Positions 1 through 5,437 are shown, counted from the first letter of the stretch. The stretch: 7,602 nt of DNA from an uncultured Terriglobus sp. (GCA_937859825.1 CALMAP010000032.1:6798-14399); one strand, 5' to 3'. A program made the numbers and translations. Notes: a model not told the origin generated them from the sequence alone.

Positions 1-1
1 C

Positions 2-415
2 TGTGGTGTGGTGCCGGTGTTGCGAGGTTACTGCAAGGCATGCGAGGCGAAATCGCCCAATAGGCAGGCGGAGCAACACCGGGGTCGCTACCGTGATAAG
101 CGAGTCAAGGCGTGGTACGACTCGCAACGGTGGCGGTCGGCTCGGCTGTCCATGCTGGGCAAGTATCCGCTGTGCCAAGGCTGGCGCGAGGGTGAGCATG
201 GTGGCAGGCTGGTGCCAGCGACGGACGTGGATCACATCGTTCCGCATCGGGGCGACTATGAGCTCTTCTGGCGACGCAGCAACTGGCAGACGCTATGTCA
301 TCAGTGCCACAGCAGTAAGACGGTGAGGGAGGACGGCGGCTTCGGGCGACCCTTTGTAAAGAGGGGTAGGGGGGATCAAATCTCTGGCTCAAAGGGCTGC
401 GCGACCGCATGGTAA
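2..415 (+). CDS. HNH endonuclease of the phage packaging module (5' partial)
   Basis: This is a small zinc-binding HNH nuclease of the kind encoded beside the terminase genes in HK97-like phages, where the HK97 protein (gp74) assists terminase cutting at cos. The HNH core is clear: VDHIVPH with D-H at about bases 230-235, then GD..LFW...NWQ.LC..CH..KT..EDGGFG. An N-terminal Cys pair (YCKAC) also lies near bases 32-49. A GTG at 8 could start the frame, but the frame stays open to base 2 and reads Cys-Gly before it. That Cys would complete a Cys cluster with YCKAC, so I infer the true start lies upstream of the window. In the usual LCxxC zinc knuckle the second Cys is replaced by Trp (LCQGW, codon TGG at 182-184). 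The C-terminal tail after the HNH domain (RGRGDQISGSKG...) is low-complexity. Family assignment is firm; activity is uncertain because of the missing ligand. Confidence 0.9.
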   Translation, partial: CGVVPVLRGYCKACEAKSPNRQAEQHRGRYRDKRVKAWYDSQRWRSARLSMLGKYPLCQGWREGEHGGRLVPATDVDHIVPHRGDYELFWRRSNWQTLCHQCHSSKTVREDGGFGRPFVKRGRGDQISGSKGCATAW

Positions 416-559
416 GTTTCGTTTTTTTGTCCACAAAATTAACTAAAAAGGCGAAAAGCGAAAAATGGCGAAGTTGAAAATGACGTTTTTTGCTGATTCG
501 AGTGCGTGAGTCGCCGGGCGGCATGTCAGTGAGCGCTACGGAGCGCTCTGCGGGGTGGT
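416..559. other. HNH-terS intergenic region, candidate cos/terminase-binding region
   Basis: I see no credible gene in these 144 bases. The left half is AT-rich with a T-tract at 422-428 and A-tracts starting at 435, 445, 454, 461 and 477. The first three are spaced about one helical turn apart, which would favour an intrinsically bent DNA segment. The right half is GC-rich, with a small dyad GCCG-GG-CGGC (513-522) and the hairpin at 531-548. In HK97 the cos site lies between the HNH gene at one genome end and the small-terminase gene at the other, so this position fits a cos or TerS-binding region. The cut itself cannot be placed from sequence alone, and a promoter for the packaging genes is also possible here. 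Confidence 0.4.
531..548 (+). repeat. Perfect inverted repeat upstream of small terminase
   Basis: The arms GAGCGCT (531-537) and AGCGCTC (542-548) are perfect complements separated by the 4-base loop ACGG. The right arm ends 14 bases before the terS ATG at 563. The structure could be a terminase-binding dyad, part of cos, or an RNA hairpin that limits terS translation. The sequence does not discriminate between these. Confidence 0.6.
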
Positions 560-562
560 GTG

Positions 563-967
563 ATGGCGCGAGGAAGGCCGAGAAAGCCGATAGAGCATCA
601 CATCGCCACGGGCGCTATCTACAAGAATCCAAACAGGTTCAAAGCGCGTCTGGAGATCGCGAAAGCCACCGCATCGGACGTTGATCCTCCTGCTGAGTTT
701 TTGCGCGAGACCCCGGCAAATACCGAACGGCTCGAAATCTGGAACGAACTCATTGCCAGCGCCGAGGGCCACACGAAAGAGGAGGACAAGTTTCTCCTAG
801 AGCAGCTTGTCTACTCGATCCAGTCAACTCGTCACGGCTCGGTGAAGATCTCGATACGCAAGTCTGTGACGGATATGCTCCGCCAGTGGGAAGAGCGTAT
901 CCGTCGCCGCCGCGAAGTGCCGGGAAGCAGTTCCGGAGCTGGCGAATCGTTTGGCGAGTTCGCTTGA
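563..967 (+). CDS. Phage terminase small subunit (TerS), probable
   Basis: The product is a 134-residue protein beginning MARGRPRKP. Small terminases recognise the packaging site and load DNA onto the large subunit. The length, the basic GRP-type N terminus (an AT-hook-like RGRPRKP), a helical middle with ERLEIWNELIASAEG and KEEDKFLLEQLVYSIQSTR, and its place between the HNH and terL genes fit a P27/HK97-gp1-like TerS. The ATG at 563 is preceded directly by an in-frame GTG at 560; the ribosome site is weak, so either could be used. The last 35 or so residues (basic RIRRRREVPG, then a Ser/Gly/Glu tail) do not match a pattern I know and may have diverged next to the inserted par cassette. The large subunit, normally adjacent, begins 1.1 kb downstream. 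Assignment rests mainly on context plus overall character. Confidence 0.82.
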   Translation: MARGRPRKPIEHHIATGAIYKNPNRFKARLEIAKATASDVDPPAEFLRETPANTERLEIWNELIASAEGHTKEEDKFLLEQLVYSIQSTRHGSVKISIRKSVTDMLRQWEERIRRRREVPGSSSGAGESFGEFA

Positions 968-979
968 TGGACGTAACAC

Positions 980-1035
980 GCGTTATCAGACACGCAAACA
1001 CGCAGACACGCGCGTGTCTGCGTGTCTAGTCACGC
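980..1035. repeat. Octamer repeat array 1 (candidate parS/RHH-binding site)
   Basis: Contiguous 8-bp units run without gaps: AGACACGC (988), AAACACGC (996), AGACACGC (1004), GCGTGTCT (1012), GCGTGTCT (1020) and AGTCACGC (1028). A weaker in-phase unit, GCGTTATC, sits at 980. GCGTGTCT and its complement AGACACGC are the same site in opposite orientation, so units 998-1025 form a perfect 28-bp palindrome. The array fills the gap between the converging ends of terS and the RHH gene and runs over the RHH stop codon (1030-1032). RHH DNA-binding proteins such as the omega repressor and MetJ bind contiguous 7- or 8-bp repeats in this manner. I infer a partition site or operator. A bidirectional transcription terminator is an alternative, but there is no T-tract next to the stem. 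Confidence 0.75.
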
Positions 1036-1293
1036 GACATACTGACGCAATAACCGCGTGATTACCACGCTCAGATCGGGTTCCTGCTCATCTTCGGCCT
1101 TGCGTTTGGCTTTGCGCAGTACGTCCTTGGGGACGAAAGCGGCAAACCTTGTGTAGTCCGGATCGCTTCGCTTCCCTGTTGCCCGTACGCCATGACGCAC
1201 CAGGGCGGCCGGTTCGGGGGTGGCAGTTTCTTCCGTGATGGGCTCGGCTGGCCGGTTGCGGCGAGCGCGTAAGGTTTCGGTCAATGTGCTCAC
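1030..1293 (-). CDS. Ribbon-helix-helix partition protein (ParG/ParB-like)
   Basis: An 87-residue protein encoded directly after the ParA ATPase. Residues 1-45 are charged and proline-rich and look disordered. Residues 47-85 look like a ribbon-helix-helix fold: a beta strand YTRFAAFV (47-54), helix A from PKDVLRKAKRKAEDE (55-69), a turn with EPDLS, and helix B VVITRLLRQYV (76-86). This matches the plan of ParG-type centromere-binding proteins, in which a mobile basic N terminus contacts the ParA ATPase and the dimeric RHH domain inserts its strands into DNA. It starts at GTG (1293), overlapping the parA stop as GTGA, with AAGGA 9 bases upstream, so translation is coupled. It probably binds the octamer arrays at both ends of the cassette and represses its own operon. 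The fold is assigned by eye; a plain RHH repressor is the alternative. Confidence 0.83.
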   Translation of the reverse strand: MSTLTETLRARRNRPAEPITEETATPEPAALVRHGVRATGKRSDPDYTRFAAFVPKDVLRKAKRKAEDEQEPDLSVVITRLLRQYVA

Positions 1294-1901
1294 TGGAGGA
1301 TTTCCTTTCCCGCGTCCACGTAGGCCTTCCAGGCGCGCTCGGACGTTTTGTCATTAATGTGTTTGGCGACAGTTCCCTCCCCTGCCGCACGTTCAAACGT
1401 TTTCAGGCGCGGGATTTGTGTCTGAAAGATCGGCACACCCATCTCCACCAGCGCTTCACGAAGCGCGGTAGCGTCTTTGGCAGCGTCTACTGGTACGCGG
1501 GTCAGCAGGACACGGTAATGCTTGGCTCCCATCTCCTGCAGGGTGGCGACCATCCGCATCAGGCCGTCTACGTCACATGGCGCAGGCACGGTAGGCACAA
1601 TCAGCAACTCGTCGGCCTCAAAACCGGCGTAGGTCTTTAGATCGTCCATGGTTGGCCGTTGGCCTTTGTCAATCACGATATGGGTGTACTGGCTGGCCAG
1701 CTTGGGGCCTTGCCCATCGGGGGCAACGCGGAACGGCAGGCGCTTCCCTTCCCTGCCCTTTTCGTACCAGTCCAAGGCGTTTTTGGTTGGATCGGCGTCC
1801 AGCAGCAACGTGGGCGCAAACGAGTTGAAGTAATCGGCCAGGTGTACGGCCGTGGTGGTTTTGGCAACGCCGCCTTTGTGGCTGGCTACAGTGACAAACA
1901 T
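1290..1901 (-). CDS. parA: ParA-family partition ATPase (ParF-like)
   Basis: A 203-residue Walker-type ATPase of the small ParA/ParF class that lacks an N-terminal DNA-binding domain. The deviant Walker A is KGGVAKTT (residues 9-16, signature Lys9 and catalytic Lys14). Walker A' is LLLDADP (32-38). Walker B is HIVIDKG (74-80), where Lys79 stands in the position usually held by Thr. It then continues with the family pattern RPT.DDL and LLIVPT.P. The start is ATG 1901: it sits just before the first strand, and its strong AGGAGGAGGG site lies a few bases upstream. A longer frame to 1988 would add 29 unlikely residues coded by the repeat array. The protein would bind nucleoid DNA and ATP and move replicons bound by the partner RHH protein. 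Its gene lies antisense between the two terminase genes. Family is certain; a role in plasmid-like maintenance is inferred. Confidence 0.95.
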   Translation of the reverse strand: MFVTVASHKGGVAKTTTAVHLADYFNSFAPTLLLDADPTKNALDWYEKGREGKRLPFRVAPDGQGPKLASQYTHIVIDKGQRPTMDDLKTYAGFEADELLIVPTVPAPCDVDGLMRMVATLQEMGAKHYRVLLTRVPVDAAKDATALREALVEMGVPIFQTQIPRLKTFERAAGEGTVAKHINDKTSERAWKAYVDAGKEILQ

Positions 1902-1914
1902 GCTCCCTCCTCCT

Positions 1915-1986
1915 GCGTACTCAAACACGCGCGTAGCTGCGCGTCCGAGAGCGCGAGTGTCCGTGTACGCGGGTGCGCGGACACTC
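1915..1986. repeat. Octamer repeat array 2 (candidate RHH operator upstream of parA)
   Basis: Nine contiguous 8-bp units in a single phase: GCGTACTC (1915), AAACACGC (1923), GCGTAGCT (1931), GCGCGTCC (1939), GAGAGCGC (1947), GAGTGTCC (1955), GTGTACGC (1963), GGGTGCGC (1971) and GGACACTC (1979). Read in one or other orientation, seven begin GCG and two begin GAG. AAACACGC is identical to a unit of array 1, and GAGTGTCC at 1955 is the exact complement of GGACACTC at 1979 (9-bp arms 1955-1963 and 1978-1986). The units are more degenerate than in array 1. The array lies just upstream of the parA ribosome site, where an operator is expected. Confidence 0.68.
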
Positions 1987-2034
1987 ATAACTTACACCAA
2001 AAAGTCATAGCCTGACGTAACCATGTGGGTACAT

Positions 2035-2074
2035 GCGAGTCTGCGCGACCGCGTGTGCGGACGCGCGAGTACGC
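2035..2074. repeat. Octamer repeat array 3, abutting the terL start
   Basis: Five contiguous 8-bp units: GCGAGTCT (2035), GCGCGACC (2043), GCGTGTGC (2051), GGACGCGC (2059) and GAGTACGC (2067). Three read GCG-first on the plus strand and two on the minus strand. GGACGCGC is the exact complement of the array-2 unit at 1939, and GAGTACGC of the unit at 1915. The last unit ends one base before the terL ATG, so a protein bound here would cover the terL translation-initiation region of the DNA and any promoter close by. Confidence 0.62.
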
Positions 2075-2075
2075 A

Positions 2076-3974
2076 ATGAGGACAGCTAAGGGAGGAAAAT
2101 CCAAAAAAGCCATTGCCGCTGCGCTGCTGGCGGCACAGTTGCTCTCCCCTTCTGTGGGGAACGCAACACAGGCTGCGCAATCCGATCTGGCGTCGACGGC
2201 AGCCACCGTCAAGGACCGCGACTACTCCGCGATTGCCGTGGCGTACTGCCGCGATGTCGTCTCCAAACGCATAGCCGCATGCCTGTATATCCAGCTTGCC
2301 TGTCAGGAGCATCTGGACGACCTTGCGGCGCAGCACAGCGCGGATGCGCCGTGGGTCTACGACGCGAAAAAGGGTGAGCGTGTCTGCCGCTATGTTGAGC
2401 GTTTTCCGCACGTAAAAAACGACTGGGCGATTGAGGCCGGTCAATCCCGATTGCTGCATCTGCAGCCTTGGCAGATATTCGCAACGTGCCGGTTGTTCGG
2501 CATGGTTAGCCGAGCCAGTGGGATACGACGTTTCCGTGAGTTTTACGCGGAAATCCCACGTAAAAACGGCAAAACGACACTGGTCGCTGCCTGGGCGCAT
2601 TACCTTGCGTTTCAGGACCGGAAGACCGCCGCCGAAGTCTACATCGGTGCCTCCAAAATGGAGCAGGCACTGATCGCGTTTGACGACGCGGCTGCTCAGT
2701 TGCAGGATTCGGGCGCGGCCCGCGCCGGGGGTTTGGTTGTCAGCAAGCGGCAAATCATGCGGCCCAGTAGCCGCAGCCGCATCCGGGCCGTGGCAAAGCG
2801 GCCGGGTGATGGTGGTTCGCCACACGCCGCCGTGCTGGATGAGCTGCACGAACATGAGCGCAGTGATCTGCGCGACAGCATGGTGCAAGGCATGGGCGCG
2901 GACCGCGACCCGATGCTCATCCAGATCACCACGGCTGGCTATGACGTGCACGGCGTCTGTTACGAGGTGCGTTCGCGCGCGGTGCGTGTGCTCACCAAGG
3001 TCACTGCCAACGCGCGACTATTTGCGCTGATTTACACGATTGACGAGGCGGATGATCCGCTTGCGCCGGGCGCGTACATCAAGGCAAACCCAAATCTCGG
3101 TGTTTCCGTCAAGGCGGAGGACCTGGAAGAAGAGCGACTGCTGGCCCAGAACGAGCCTGCGACGGCGTTTGCGTACCGAACTAAAAAGCTGAACGTGTGG
3201 GGCCAGTCGCGTCGCACATTTTTTAACGTCAACGCCTGGATGACGCGTTGCTTCGATCCGGAACTGGCGACCGATCCGAAAACAGGGAAGCGGCAGTATC
3301 GCAACCCGGGCATCCCGGCGAAATTCGCGGGCAAGCCGTGCGTCGAAGGGCAGGACCTTTCCGCGCGCATTGACCTTGCGTCACGCGTCAAGATTTTTGT
3401 CACGGAAGAGGGTAAGTCGGACGGCCGGCAGGCTGGCCGTCACTACTACGTGTTTGGCAATCACTATGCCCCGCAAATGACGGTACGCAACGGCCAGAAC
3501 AACGAAACGCTGGCGCAGTGGGCCGATACAGGCTGGCTCAAGGAGCATGATGGCTACGAAATCCAGTTGCCCGAAATTCAGGCGGAAATCCTTGCCGATA
3601 CCAAGCTCTACAAGTTTAAGGCGCTGGCGTTTGACCCGGCGTTTGCGCGGCAGATGCAGCAGGAGCTGATTCGGGAATTGGGCGAAGGTCTCGTGTGGGA
3701 CATCAACCAGAATGCACGTGAGCTGTCGGACGGCATGAAAGAGTTTCAGGCCGCCATTGTGGCCGGACGTGTCCACCACAACGGCGATCCGGTGCTCACG
3801 TTCGCGATCGGCAACGTGGTCAGTAGGCCTGACCCAAATGAAAACGAGTTTCCCCGGAAAGAGAAACCGGAGAACAAAATTGATCCGGTATCTGCTCTGC
3901 TGAACGGCATGAATCGCGTCATGGCTGCGCCCGAAATCACCACATTTAAGTATCGCGGCCTCAGGAGTGTGTAG
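2076..3974 (+). CDS. terL: Phage terminase large subunit (TerL), HK97-like
   Basis: A 632-residue packaging motor of the Terminase_1/HK97 gp2 type, with an N-terminal ATPase that translocates DNA and a C-terminal RNase H-like nuclease that cuts it. The conserved domain begins near RDYSAIAVAYC. Walker A is RKNGKTT (162-168, Lys166). Walker B is VLDE (253-256, catalytic Glu256). The nuclease acids are likely Asp427 (GQDLS), Asp520 (AFDPAF) and Asp603 (KIDPVSALLNG). The start chosen is ATG 2076, because an earlier GTG (2025) would translate through the repeat array. Neither has a good ribosome site, which is odd for an abundant operon gene. The first 45 or so residues form an extension not expected in the family, with a KKAIAAALLAAQLL stretch that resembles a signal peptide. 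The stop TAG touches the portal ATG, so the two genes are coupled. All catalytic motifs look intact. Confidence 0.97.
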   Translation: MRTAKGGKSKKAIAAALLAAQLLSPSVGNATQAAQSDLASTAATVKDRDYSAIAVAYCRDVVSKRIAACLYIQLACQEHLDDLAAQHSADAPWVYDAKKGERVCRYVERFPHVKNDWAIEAGQSRLLHLQPWQIFATCRLFGMVSRASGIRRFREFYAEIPRKNGKTTLVAAWAHYLAFQDRKTAAEVYIGASKMEQALIAFDDAAAQLQDSGAARAGGLVVSKRQIMRPSSRSRIRAVAKRPGDGGSPHAAVLDELHEHERSDLRDSMVQGMGADRDPMLIQITTAGYDVHGVCYEVRSRAVRVLTKVTANARLFALIYTIDEADDPLAPGAYIKANPNLGVSVKAEDLEEERLLAQNEPATAFAYRTKKLNVWGQSRRTFFNVNAWMTRCFDPELATDPKTGKRQYRNPGIPAKFAGKPCVEGQDLSARIDLASRVKIFVTEEGKSDGRQAGRHYYVFGNHYAPQMTVRNGQNNETLAQWADTGWLKEHDGYEIQLPEIQAEILADTKLYKFKALAFDPAFARQMQQELIRELGEGLVWDINQNARELSDGMKEFQAAIVAGRVHHNGDPVLTFAIGNVVSRPDPNENEFPRKEKPENKIDPVSALLNGMNRVMAAPEITTFKYRGLRSV

Positions 3975-5327
3975 ATGTTTGACGAGTTAAAAAGCCGGGC
4001 ACGCGAGTACCTGGCTCGCTCGGAGGCATCGCCGCTGTCCATAGCGCCGGGAAAGAAGGACATCACTGGTGTCACCTTTGGCGCGGACACGGTAGGTAAG
4101 GTTGCGCGTATCTATCCGCGGCTTGCTGAGGTGCTAGGAAACGGCATGCCGACGTGGAGCGGGGAGTCGGTGACGGCCCGCAGCTCGCTAAGCCTGTCGG
4201 CGGTGTACGCCTGCCACAAGCTGATAAGCGAAAGTGTGGGATTCATCCCGGCCGTGCTGCGGCAGCAAAAGGGGAAGTACCAGTACGACGCGGACGATCA
4301 CCCCATGTTTATGGCGTTGCAGAATGCGCCGAACGACGAAACGTCAGCCCAGACGTTCTGGGAGGTCCTAACCGCGCATTGCGTGATGAGCGGCAATGGC
4401 TTCGCGAAGATCACGCGCCGGTCTGGCACCGGCACGGCGATTGAGTTGTGGAACCTGATGCCGGACAACGTAAGGATGGACCGCGAAAAGACTGGGCAGA
4501 AGCGGCTTACGTACGTCGTCAAGGAAGATCGTCAGCCGGACAAGTCGTACAGCGTGACCCCCGGTCAGCCGCACGATATTTACCACCAGCGCGGCCTTGG
4601 CTGGGACGGTGTACGAGGCTATTCGGTCATCCACATGGCTCGGCAGTCTTGGGGCACAGCTATTGCTCAGGAGCGTAACGTTGCGCAGTTCTACGCGAAC
4701 GGTGGGCGCGTCCCGTACACGCTCGAACTGGATAAAGATTTCGAGGATGATCAGGAGGCCGATAAGTTCCAGAAAGACTGGCAGCAGACCTATTCCGATC
4801 CGCACCGTGCGCCCATCATGCCGCCCGGCATGAAGTACCACCAGATCGGCATCAGCGCGGCAGACGCGCAGTTGCTGGAAAGCCGCCAGTTCACGATTCC
4901 CGAGGTGTGCCGCTGGTTCGGCGTGTCGCCGCATCTTGTGGGCGATCTGTCGCGGGCATCGTTCTCGAACGTGGAAAGCCTGGCCGACCAGTTCTACCGC
5001 CTCACGCTGTTTCCGTGGACGAATCGCCGCAGGCAGGACTACTGGCGTTGCGTGCTCACGCCAGAAGAAAAAGCTCAGGGCCTCTTCCTAGAAAACGACA
5101 CAGACGAGTTGCTGAAGGGCTCGTTTAAGGAGCGCATGGAAGCCTATGCCGCCATGCTGCAGTGCGGCAAAAACAGCATTAACGAAGTCCGTGGCTTTGA
5201 GGGTGAAAACCCTGTCGAGGGCGGCGACGAGCATTACGTGCAAGTGAATCTCGCGCCGGTTGGGCCGGATGGCAAACCCATCAATACGGGCCGCGTACGA
5301 GTCGGAGCAGGGAAGGAGCCATCGTGA
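3975..5327 (+). CDS. Portal protein, HK97 family
   Basis: A 450-residue portal subunit that forms the ring at one capsid vertex through which TerL pumps DNA and to which the neck attaches. Family signatures are the SSLSLSAVYACHKLISESVG segment near residues 70-89, the wing/stem region, GVSPHLVGDLSRASFSNVE (about 316-334) followed by a Phe- and Arg-rich helix, and a C-terminal NEVRGFEGENPVEGGD motif (from about 403) before a short flexible tail. Length is typical for the Phage_portal family. AGGAG at 3963-3967 lies 7 bases before the ATG, inside the end of terL, and the ATG follows the terL stop directly. The stop TGA overlaps the start of the next small ORF. Identity is certain; nothing appears truncated. 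Confidence 0.97.
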   Translation: MFDELKSRAREYLARSEASPLSIAPGKKDITGVTFGADTVGKVARIYPRLAEVLGNGMPTWSGESVTARSSLSLSAVYACHKLISESVGFIPAVLRQQKGKYQYDADDHPMFMALQNAPNDETSAQTFWEVLTAHCVMSGNGFAKITRRSGTGTAIELWNLMPDNVRMDREKTGQKRLTYVVKEDRQPDKSYSVTPGQPHDIYHQRGLGWDGVRGYSVIHMARQSWGTAIAQERNVAQFYANGGRVPYTLELDKDFEDDQEADKFQKDWQQTYSDPHRAPIMPPGMKYHQIGISAADAQLLESRQFTIPEVCRWFGVSPHLVGDLSRASFSNVESLADQFYRLTLFPWTNRRRQDYWRCVLTPEEKAQGLFLENDTDELLKGSFKERMEAYAAMLQCGKNSINEVRGFEGENPVEGGDEHYVQVNLAPVGPDGKPINTGRVRVGAGKEPS

Positions 5328-5437
5328 TGTTTTTTAGCGTTGCGCCGGAGCATTGCATATTGCTGTCCGTAGCGTTGTTTGAGCCAAATCAAATCACGGC
5401 TTTCTTCAGCGTGACCTCGGAGGGCCTGCATGCATAA
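5327..5437 (+). CDS. Small 36-residue ORF between portal and protease
   Basis: An ATG at 5327 overlaps the portal stop codon by one base. It is preceded by AAGGAG with about 8 bases of spacing and stops at TAA 5435-5437, overlapping the protease start as ATGCATAA. The predicted peptide begins MFFSVAPEHCILLSVALF and ends SEGLHA. It is hydrophobic in two patches, but no domain is recognised. The overlaps at both ends and the good ribosome site argue for translation in a tight operon. It may act mainly to couple translation of the protease to that of the portal. It is too short for function to be proposed. Confidence 0.5.
   Translation: MFFSVAPEHCILLSVALFEPNQITAFFSVTSEGLHA

Larger units (their letters stand above)
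1902..2075. promoter_or_regulatory. Divergent parA/terL control region
   Basis: These 174 bases separate the parA start (minus strand) from the terL start (plus strand). They contain two octamer repeat arrays (1915-1986 and 2035-2074) around a more AT-rich core at about 1987-2020. A parA promoter should lie in or next to that core, reading leftward. I could not identify convincing -35/-10 hexamers: TTACGT and TGTAAG, 18 bases apart on the minus strand, are the best pair and are weak. If the RHH protein binds the arrays it would sit on both sides of this core, giving autoregulation of parA-RHH and possibly control of terL. Confidence 0.6.

Noticed and set aside
360..500. Possible frameshift at the end of the HNH gene, with a neighbouring frame continuing past 415
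   Set aside because: The HNH domain is already complete before this point and the tail is variable in the family, so the sequence alone does not support a frameshift.
490..684. Plus-strand open frame overlapping the start of terS
   Set aside because: It lies in another frame of the small-terminase gene, has no good ribosome site, and its composition looks non-coding.
1030..1293. Antitoxin of a toxin-antitoxin pair, since many antitoxins are RHH proteins
   Set aside because: The coupled partner is a clear ParA ATPase, not a toxin, and no small toxin gene is adjacent.
1902..1988. Longer parA start at 1988 adding 29 residues
   Set aside because: The extra residues are encoded by the octamer array, and the ATG at 1901 has a strong AGGAGG site and begins right before the first ATPase strand.
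2025..2075. Upstream GTG start for terL adding 17 residues
   Set aside because: No ribosome site, and the added codons are array 3 repeat units. The ATG at 2076 is preferred, although it also lacks a good site.
1992..2951. Long minus-strand open frame (319 codons) across the terL start
   Set aside because: It is antisense to the conserved ATPase region of terL, its translation shows no recognisable domain, and it would run through the repeat arrays. It is a GC-rich shadow frame.
4368..4934. Minus-strand open frame (188 codons) inside the portal gene
   Set aside because: It is a shadow of the conserved portal coding sequence; no domain was recognised.
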